Shown here: one piece after another, positions 1-5,102 of the stretch
Layout of the letters: the number at the start of each line of letters is the position of its first letter
Numbering within the stretch: position 1 is the stretch's first letter
Source: Bacteroidota bacterium
GTDB lineage: Bacteria; Bacteroidota; Bacteroidia; Chitinophagales; Chitinophagaceae
Length of the DNA stretch: 5,102 nt
Reading direction: 5' to 3'
Assembly (NCBI GenBank): GCA_023390215.1
Contig: JAEWDG010000120.1
Coordinates: 1-5,102, forward strand
The notes under the pieces: model-generated
Told to the model about the DNA's origin: nothing
Seen by the model: the letters and a program-made list of their open reading frames with translations, nothing else
Databases searched by the model: none
Translations under genes and position numbers: made by a program

Positions 1-1565
1 GCCTTACCCTGAACGATCTCGGTTCGCCATTTCAGATCACCAATCAATCGGTCATCCTTAATTCGCCGGATATCGGTTTTAATAATTTTACCGTGAAGGA
101 CTCCCTGGGTCATGAAATGATCATCGACGGAGGTGTGCGTTTGCTCGATAACAGGGATATTCAACTCGGTTTCGCAGTGAACGCTACAGAGTTTATCTTA
201 CTAAATGCGCCTTCGCCGATCAACCGTGATTTTTATGGGCATGCAGCGGCAGACATTAACATTGGTATTACAGGCACAGCAACAGCGCCTGTAATAGAAG
301 GTGATGTATTCGTAAATGAAAAATCAGATGTTACAATTGTTATTCCGCAAACCAATTACAATAAAGACGCGGCTAAAGGAATCGTTCGCTTCATAGACCG
401 CGATACTTTCGACATCAATCCGCCTGTTGTAAAATTCAAAGAAGAAAAAGAAGGCACACCCGAATACGGTAAATTTCTCCAATATAACCTCAACCTGGAG
501 CTCAATAAATACTCTTCACTTAAGATCATTATTGATCCAACCACGGGTGATGAGATAAAACTACAGGGAGACGCGCAGTTAAATGCTGGTGTTGACCCTG
601 GTGGAAACCTCGTGCTTGCGGGCAACTACCTGGTGGATAAAGGATATTATATTTTTAATTACCAGTTTTTGCAAAGAAGATTTGAGATTGAGCAGAGCAG
701 TCTCGTCACTTTTGGTGGCGAACCGATGAACGCGATCATAAATGTAACTGCCGCATATAACATCAACACAACAGCTTCCAATCTGGTGGAAAATGAGTTA
801 AGCGCATCTTCAGATCCGATACTTACCAATTCATTCCGGCAGAAACTGCCTTTCAGGGTTTTACTCAACCTCACAGGAACCATCGCAAAACCTACGATCA
901 AATTTGATATTGTACTTCCCGATAACTCGGCTACTAATGTTCCTATCGGAAGCGATGTAAGAAGTACGATAGATAATAAGCTTTCGCAGATACGTGGAGA
1001 TGAATCATCTATGAACAAGCAGGTTTTCTCACTCTTGCTAATGGGAAGATTTGTTGGTGAACAGAGCAGTGACTTCTTTAAGGGCAATGGCGGTGATTTT
1101 AGTGATCTTGCCACCCAGAGTGTAAGCCAGTTCCTGTCGTCAGCACTGGATGAAATCGCAAGTGACCTGTTCAAAGGAATTGATGTGGACCTTAACCTGA
1201 ATAGCTACAGGGATTATAGCAATGGTGGAAATTCACAGAGAACAGACTTAAATGTTGCGCTTTCCAAATCATTTGCAAATGACAGGTTGACCATCACCGT
1301 TGGAAAGAACTTTGGTGTTCAGGGGAATGATGCGGCAGCAAAGGCAGCTCAAAATTCGAACAGTTTTCTGCCCGATATAAACCTGGCGTACAAACTAACA
1401 AAAGACGGTAAATACATGGTTCGGGCATACAGGAGAAATCAATACGAAGTTGTTTTGGATGGATATGTAGTTGAAACAGGTGTGGGCTTCGTGGTTACCA
1501 TGGACTATTACCGTTTCAGGCAACTGTTCATGAACAGAAAAAAAAGGCAGGCAAAAAGAAAATGA
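1..1565 (+). CDS. tamB: TamB-like translocation/assembly module protein (DUF490), C-terminal part, 5' truncated
   Basis: The reading frame is open from position 3, with no stop upstream, so the gene begins before the window and 520 residues are visible. The GTG at 93 is an internal Val, not a start, because the same beta-rich pattern continues upstream of it. Numbering from the first full codon, the fragment carries hallmarks of the TamB terminal domain: a G-x-A-x-x-P-x-x-x-G strand motif (about 91-100), a G-N-L-x-L-x-G-N-Y segment followed by G-Y-Y-I-F-N-Y (about 201-220), F-G-G-E-P (about 237-241), L-T-G-T-x-x-x-P (about 290-297), a 'LLLMGRF' segment (about 344-350), and an amphipathic stretch leading into D-V-D-L-N-L-N (about 394-400). 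It ends in an aromatic strand (GVGFVVTMDYYRF) and a short basic tail. TamB proteins are inner-membrane-anchored periplasmic proteins with a hydrophobic beta-groove. They partner an Omp85 protein in outer-membrane protein assembly and/or lipid transport. The gene overlaps tamL by four bases, which supports that partnership. The family call is strong; the N-terminal anchor is not visible. Confidence 0.93.
   Translation, partial: LTLNDLGSPFQITNQSVILNSPDIGFNNFTVKDSLGHEMIIDGGVRLLDNRDIQLGFAVNATEFILLNAPSPINRDFYGHAAADINIGITGTATAPVIEGDVFVNEKSDVTIVIPQTNYNKDAAKGIVRFIDRDTFDINPPVVKFKEEKEGTPEYGKFLQYNLNLELNKYSSLKIIIDPTTGDEIKLQGDAQLNAGVDPGGNLVLAGNYLVDKGYYIFNYQFLQRRFEIEQSSLVTFGGEPMNAIINVTAAYNINTTASNLVENELSASSDPILTNSFRQKLPFRVLLNLTGTIAKPTIKFDIVLPDNSATNVPIGSDVRSTIDNKLSQIRGDESSMNKQVFSLLLMGRFVGEQSSDFFKGNGGDFSDLATQSVSQFLSSALDEIASDLFKGIDVDLNLNSYRDYSNGGNSQRTDLNVALSKSFANDRLTITVGKNFGVQGNDAAAKAAQNSNSFLPDINLAYKLTKDGKYMVRAYRRNQYEVVLDGYVVETGVGFVVTMDYYRFRQLFMNRKKRQAKRK
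1538..1565 (+). promoter_or_regulatory. tamB/tamL junction: A-rich start region and ATGA stop-start overlap
   Basis: The tamB stop (TGA, 1563-1565) overlaps the tamL start (ATG, 1562-1564) as ATGA, a usual arrangement for translational coupling. The 24 bases before the ATG are almost all purine, with a run of eight A at 1538-1545 and AGGCAGG at 1545-1551, about 10 bases from the start. AGGCAGG could act as a weak Shine-Dalgarno sequence, but A-rich leaders without one are common in Bacteroidota, so coupling by reinitiation is at least as likely. No promoter-like sequence is evident here, so tamL is probably transcribed with tamB. Confidence 0.6.
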
Positions 1566-1624
1566 GCAAAAGCAAAATTATATCGACCGGGATACTTGCA
1601 GTTGTCGCAGGCTTTTTCTCCTGC
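1562..1624 (+). other. Lipoprotein signal peptide of TamL with lipid-acceptor Cys21
   Basis: Residues 1-20 show Lys3 and Lys5, a hydrophobic core from Ile6 to Phe19, Ser at -1 and Cys at +1. The -3 residue is Phe rather than the classical Leu, which is tolerated in the looser lipoboxes of Bacteroidota. The residues after Cys are N-V-Q-K-H, with no acidic cluster like the surface lipoprotein export signals reported in Capnocytophaga and Flavobacterium. That agrees with an N-terminus and POTRA region facing the periplasm. Cleavage and lipidation are inferred from this pattern. Confidence 0.8.
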
Positions 1625-3868
1625 AACGTCCAGAAGCATTTACCAGCAGGCGAAAAATTATACCGCGGCGCTACAGTTAAAGTTGAAAAAAATCCTCAGG
1701 TAAAAACAAGCGCGAAGGCACTCGCGAAAGAAATAAAACAAGCTATTAAGCCAAAACCAAATAAGTTTCTATTGGGCCAGCCCTATAAAGTATGGTGGTG
1801 GTATTTTCTGGGTGAGCCGAATCCTGATAAAGAAGAAAAAGGGCTTAAAGCTTTTTTGCGCCGGCAATTCGCAGAACAACCTATACTTAGCAGCAGAATA
1901 GATGCGCCGTCAACAGCAGAAAGTATGGCTGCATTTATGGAAAACCGCGGGTATTTTCATTCACGGGTTAGTGGAGACACTACGAAATCCGCAAGTTATG
2001 TGCGCGCAGTCTATCATGCATGGATCGAACCGCGATACAGTATTCGTAACATTACCTGGGTAAGCGACAGTTCAGCGCTGCTAAAAGAACTCGAAACGGA
2101 ACAAAAAACAAATGGCCTGATTGATTCGGGAGCCTATTATACATTAAGCGATATCAGCAGTGAAAGAGACCGCCTCGATCTCTATCTGAAAACAAAGGGC
2201 TACTATTTCTTCAATCCTGATTACATCATGGCTTATGCAGACAGCACAGTAGGTAACAGAAAAGTTGACCTTTACCTCAATCTAAAAAAATCCGCGCCCG
2301 AAAAAGCGCTTCATCCCTATACCATAAACAATATGGTGGTCTTCCCAAACTATTCGCTTACCCCGGGCAGGCAGGACACCAGCAAATTTTCTGTAGTTAA
2401 GTACGATGGTTTAACGCTGAGAGGTGGTACACGAAGATTTAAACCGAGGCTGTTTGCACAAACGATCACTTATCGCCCGGGCTCCCTTTATAGCAGCCGG
2501 GAACAAAACACTACGCTGAACCGCCTGATCAACCTTAACAGCTTCAAGTTTGTAAAAAATAGTTTTGAAGCGTCAAAGGACAGCGGTAAATATCTTTTAA
2601 ACGTAACTTATTACCTAACGCCATCCAAACCCAAATCTTTCCAGGCCGAGATAGACGGATTCTCAAAAGAAAACAATGCTTTGGGTGCACAGGTAAGCGT
2701 GAACTGGCATCATCGGAATTTATTTAAGGGGGCAGAGCACCTGATCGTGAAAACTTATGCAGGGTTTGAGGTTTCATTCGCAGATTCCTTGAAGATCAAC
2801 AATAACTTCCGTGCTGGCGCAGAAGCAACACTGAAGTTGCCACGTTATGCACTTCCATTTTTCCATATCAAAGAAAACAACTTCTATCCCCCGAATACAA
2901 ACCTTGTTATCGGATACGAATTATTCCGCAAGCAACTTTTCTATACCAAAAATCTCTTACGTTTTCAATATGATTTTACCTGGAAGAAAAATGTACAAAA
3001 ACAATTTACCCTTTCGCCGGTTTCTTTAAGTTATATAAGCGCTACAGCTATTACTGATACCTTTCAAAAACAGGCGGCACTGGATCCAACCCTGCTCATC
3101 AATGTGTATTCGGAAGCTATCCTCGGCTCATTCTTCTCCTATACTTACAACAATGCCTTAGCTGCGAAAAGAAACAAACTCTATTTTAACTATGGCATTG
3201 ATCTCTCGGGTAATCTTGCAGGGCTGATCACCGGATCAAAATCGTACAGGGAAAAAAGTATTTTCGGCGTGCCCTTCGCCCAGTACGTTAGAGGAGATGT
3301 GGATGTTCATTTCACTCACACATTGACAAATAAATGGGATTGGGCGAGCCGGGTAATGGTAGGTGCGGGTTTCCCTTATGCAAATTCGCGCGTGCTTCCT
3401 TTTTCCAAACAATACATCATTGGCGGCTCAAGTTCAGTAAGAGGATTCCGTTCGCGGAATTTGGGGCCCGGTACACATAAACCCACTGCGGAAGATCAGC
3501 GCTATTTCCAGATCATAGGCGGAGATTATAAACTGTTGATGAATACAGAACTCAGAATCCCCATCACTTCTATAATCAGCACTGCTGCTTTTATAGACGC
3601 TGGAAACATCTGGACAAAAGATACGCTGACATTCGGGCCACAGGGCAAGCTAACCAAAAACTGGTGGAAGGAAATTGCGGTAGCAGCAGGGATTGGCCTG
3701 CGGTTCGATGTAAATATTCTCGTCATCCGCGCGGATCTGGGCATTCCCTTTCGTAAACCTTATCTGCCCGACGGAGAACGATGGGTTTTTAATCAATTCG
3801 ACTTCGGGAGTGGCGCATGGAGGAGAGACAACCTCATCCTAAATATCGCACTGGGTCTGCCCTTTTAA
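1562..3868 (+). CDS. tamL: TamL: lipoprotein-type TamA/BamA family (Omp85) outer-membrane protein
   Basis: This is a complete 768-residue outer-membrane protein, expected to be the barrel partner of TamB in outer-membrane biogenesis. The start is fixed by a signal peptide beginning at the ATG: basic N-terminus, hydrophobic core (about 7-19), then F-F-S-C with Cys21 as the likely lipidated residue. E. coli TamA is not a lipoprotein; lipid-anchored TamL has been described in Bacteroidetes. Residues of about 30-355 look like a POTRA region: a first module containing a WWWYF cluster (78-82) and an A-E-Q-P-I-L segment, a second around 158-245, and a third around 250-355. The barrel runs from about 358 to the end, opening with an N-W-H-H-R-N-L-F-K-G segment (381-390) typical of the first Omp85 strands. 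The conserved L6-loop motif is V-R-G-F at 626-629, preceded by G-G-S-S-S. The protein ends in Phe after alternating hydrophobic residues, as expected of a barrel-terminal strand. Module borders are by eye. BamA is less likely because of the lipobox and the adjoining tamB. Confidence 0.93.
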   Translation: MSKSKIISTGILAVVAGFFSCNVQKHLPAGEKLYRGATVKVEKNPQVKTSAKALAKEIKQAIKPKPNKFLLGQPYKVWWWYFLGEPNPDKEEKGLKAFLRRQFAEQPILSSRIDAPSTAESMAAFMENRGYFHSRVSGDTTKSASYVRAVYHAWIEPRYSIRNITWVSDSSALLKELETEQKTNGLIDSGAYYTLSDISSERDRLDLYLKTKGYYFFNPDYIMAYADSTVGNRKVDLYLNLKKSAPEKALHPYTINNMVVFPNYSLTPGRQDTSKFSVVKYDGLTLRGGTRRFKPRLFAQTITYRPGSLYSSREQNTTLNRLINLNSFKFVKNSFEASKDSGKYLLNVTYYLTPSKPKSFQAEIDGFSKENNALGAQVSVNWHHRNLFKGAEHLIVKTYAGFEVSFADSLKINNNFRAGAEATLKLPRYALPFFHIKENNFYPPNTNLVIGYELFRKQLFYTKNLLRFQYDFTWKKNVQKQFTLSPVSLSYISATAITDTFQKQAALDPTLLINVYSEAILGSFFSYTYNNALAAKRNKLYFNYGIDLSGNLAGLITGSKSYREKSIFGVPFAQYVRGDVDVHFTHTLTNKWDWASRVMVGAGFPYANSRVLPFSKQYIIGGSSSVRGFRSRNLGPGTHKPTAEDQRYFQIIGGDYKLLMNTELRIPITSIISTAAFIDAGNIWTKDTLTFGPQGKLTKNWWKEIAVAAGIGLRFDVNILVIRADLGIPFRKPYLPDGERWVFNQFDFGSGAWRRDNLILNIALGLPF
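2633..3868 (+). other. Omp85 beta-barrel domain of TamL
   Basis: This part encodes residues of about 358-768. It consists of alternating polar/hydrophobic stretches with many aromatic girdle residues, as expected of a 16-strand Omp85 barrel. Landmarks are the R-N-L-F-K-G turn near the first strands (385-390), the G-G-S-S-S-V-R-G-F loop-6 motif (621-629), a D-A-G-N-I-W strand after it (about 680-685), and the final strand ending in L-P-F. The barrel is uninterrupted. The strand count is taken from the family, not counted here. Confidence 0.85.
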
Positions 3869-3877
3869 ATCCTCAAC

Positions 3878-5102
3878 GTGAAAAAAGCACTAAAAATTAT
3901 CTTATTGATTATTGGGATCGCTGTTGTTGGCGGTCTGGTTTACTGGCAGGGAATCCGCAAAGGGTTTATCAAATCAAATATCCAGGATGCCATAATAAAA
4001 GGAACCGACAGTCTGTATTATATTAAATACGACAGTTCTAATGTGGATGAGGTAAACGGAAATGCGCGCTTCTACAATGTAAGACTTCAATCCGACTCAT
4101 TACAGGGCCAGCTGGCAAAATATGATACCGCCGCTGCCGCTTCAATTTTTAATATTACAGTGGAGGAGGTTGCGATTGAAGGTGTGGATATACCCGGACT
4201 TGTATCAAATACCAGGGTAAAAGCTTCGAAGCTGGAACTCCTGAAACCTAAGATCTACCTGATCCAGGCACCTGGAAAAAATTCGGAGCCTTCAAGATTT
4301 GATACCGTAGCGCTATATAAAAAAATACTCGGAAAATTCAACGCCATTTCAGCAGATGAGATCAACATAAGTGATGGAAGCTTCGCAATCTTTAACGGCA
4401 AGGGAGAAGCAGGAACGCTGCTAAAAGGGATTGATATTCATCTTAGGAATTTCTCGGTAGACAGCGAAAAGAACTACAGCAATATCATCAGCTATTTCGT
4501 AAAGGATGTTGATCTGAATATTAATCAGGCTACAATACGATCGGGAGATGGTATCCTGAATTTTTCAGGATTTACCTATAGTGCACCGGGAAGATATATA
4601 CAGCTGGAAAACTTTGCGCAATCAGACACGGGGGCTAAACCCATTATCAATGTAAATAAGGTGAAAATTTCGGGTATTTCAACAGATGCATTCATCCTTC
4701 AACAAAAAATTAAAGCAGACTCACTCGTCACAGCCTCCGGCTATGTAAAACTGGTTAGAAGAAAGACCGCAAGGAAAACGGATATAAATGAAGTGATCGA
4801 ACTGGATAATAATGCATTTAACGAAGCGCAAATAAATAACATTGCCATTGGAAAAACAAAAATAGAAATATTCGATAGCAGAACGCCATCTGCTCCACCC
4901 ATCAGTATTAATAATGTTGAATTTTCGGCATCCAACATTCAAAAGCTGGAAACGGGTGTTCAGATAAAAAATTTAATTGGCCAAAGTAACTGGCAGCTTA
5001 AGGGAGACGGATTCGATTTTCTTACCAGGAATAAACTCTATAAAATTTCGATAGGTGATTTTTTAATGGATAATGGCAAAGAAGAAGCAAGCATCGGCTT
5101 TG
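3878..5102 (+). CDS. Membrane-anchored AsmA/TamB-like repeat protein, 3' truncated, function unassigned
   Basis: The frame is open from GTG 3878 to the right edge (408 codons plus one base), with the C-terminus missing. GTG 3878 is the only plausible start: the in-frame tamL stop lies nine bases upstream, the first in-frame ATG is not until codon 397, and GTG is followed at once by K-K and a hydrophobic helix (about 5-23, ending VYWQ) typical of an inner-membrane anchor with the rest in the periplasm. No Shine-Dalgarno sequence precedes it, so reinitiation after tamL is likely. Beyond residue 40 there is no enzyme motif and no Cys. The sequence is short amphipathic strands such as V-E-E-V-A-I-E-G-V and I-N-I-S-D-G-S-F-A-I-F, which resemble AsmA-like proteins. 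The D-S-L-Y-Y-I-K-Y-D stretch after the anchor also fits that style. Strand blocks recur every 160-164 residues. The position behind tamB and tamL suggests a role in outer-membrane biogenesis or lipid transport. The AsmA-like assignment is by pattern only; the frame itself is secure. Confidence 0.85.
   Translation, partial: MKKALKIILLIIGIAVVGGLVYWQGIRKGFIKSNIQDAIIKGTDSLYYIKYDSSNVDEVNGNARFYNVRLQSDSLQGQLAKYDTAAAASIFNITVEEVAIEGVDIPGLVSNTRVKASKLELLKPKIYLIQAPGKNSEPSRFDTVALYKKILGKFNAISADEINISDGSFAIFNGKGEAGTLLKGIDIHLRNFSVDSEKNYSNIISYFVKDVDLNINQATIRSGDGILNFSGFTYSAPGRYIQLENFAQSDTGAKPIINVNKVKISGISTDAFILQQKIKADSLVTASGYVKLVRRKTARKTDINEVIELDNNAFNEAQINNIAIGKTKIEIFDSRTPSAPPISINNVEFSASNIQKLETGVQIKNLIGQSNWQLKGDGFDFLTRNKLYKISIGDFLMDNGKEEASIGF
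4058..5102 (+). repeat. Degenerate tandem protein repeat, period about 160-164 residues, in the third gene
   Basis: Three blocks recur in the same order in the protein encoded from 3878. Block A: G-N-A-R-F-Y-N-V (61-68), G-I-L-N-F-S-G-F (225-232) and K-I-S-I-G-D-F (389-395). Block B: V-A-I-E-G-V-D (98-104) and V-K-I-S-G-I-S (262-268), each followed about 12 residues later by a K-A-S/D-x-L strand. Block C: I-N-I-S-D-G-S-F-A-I-F (162-172) and I-A-I-G-K-T-K-I-E-I-F (322-332). The offsets are 160-164 residues. Two full units and the start of a third are visible. The similarity is at protein level only; no DNA repeat is apparent. It was aligned by eye. Confidence 0.5.

Noticed and set aside
93..95. 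GTG as a possible start of the first gene
   Set aside because: The frame stays open upstream to the window edge with the same type of sequence, and a TamB protein is far longer than 490 residues. The GTG is an internal Val codon.
356..625. Minus-strand open frame of 89 codons
   Set aside because: It is antisense to tamB, with low-complexity Ser/Leu-rich composition typical of shadow frames.
659..1174. Minus-strand open frame of 171 codons
   Set aside because: It is fully antisense to the conserved TamB domain, has no recognisable protein features and looks like a reverse shadow of beta-strand codons.
3869..3877. Nine-base gap between tamL and the third gene as a site for a promoter or terminator
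   Set aside because: It is too short for either, and no hairpin or -33/-7 type elements of Bacteroidota are seen near it.
3817..4026. Plus-strand open frame of 69 codons crossing the tamL end and the start of the third gene
   Set aside because: It is in a different frame from both flanking genes, which are well supported. Its product is rich in Arg, Trp and Cys, unlike anything around it.
4553..4571. Perfect 8-base inverted repeat (ATCCTGAA and TTCAGGAT) with a 3-base loop
   Set aside because: It lies inside the third gene, has no following T run, and one such short hairpin is expected by chance in about 5 kb. It is not a terminator.
4721..4942. Two overlapping minus-strand frames of 73 and 65 codons, one hydrophobic
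   Set aside because: They are antisense to the third gene, and the hydrophobicity comes from reverse reading of Asn/Lys/Asp-rich codons. Two competing frames at one place argue against either being real.

Overview
The window looks like chromosomal DNA from a member of the Bacteroidota, probably a Chitinophagaceae- or Sphingobacteriia-like lineage. The evidence is the outer-membrane protein being a lipoprotein-type TamA homologue (TamL, a form known from this phylum), A-rich translation starts without clear Shine-Dalgarno sequences, and a moderate, AT-leaning base composition. The lineage is an inference; no 16S or other marker gene is present.

All real genes are on the plus strand and packed tightly enough to be one operon. 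Positions 1-1565 hold the 3' end of a tamB gene (C-terminal 520 residues, including the whole TamB/DUF490 terminal domain). It overlaps the next gene by an ATGA. Positions 1562-3868 hold a complete tamL gene of 768 residues: lipoprotein signal peptide, POTRA-like periplasmic region, and a C-terminal Omp85 beta-barrel with a VRGF motif and a terminal Phe. Nine bases after its stop, a GTG at 3878 opens a third gene that runs off the right edge (408 residues visible). It encodes a membrane-anchored, beta-rich protein with an internal repeat of about 160-164 residues that resembles AsmA/TamB-like proteins.

TamB-family proteins are long hydrophobic grooves anchored in the inner membrane that reach across the periplasm to an Omp85 partner. 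They act in outer-membrane protein insertion and/or phospholipid transport to the outer membrane. TamB and TamL here should form such an envelope-spanning pair. The third protein has the layout of another inner-membrane-anchored beta-groove protein and may work in the same process; that link rests on gene position and fold-like pattern only.

There is no intergenic stretch longer than 9 bases. I see no RNA gene, mobile element, CRISPR array, promoter or terminator. The region reads as conserved core envelope biology. The parts least explained are the third gene with its repeats and a run of eight A at the end of tamB, where a -1 slip would enter the tamL frame.
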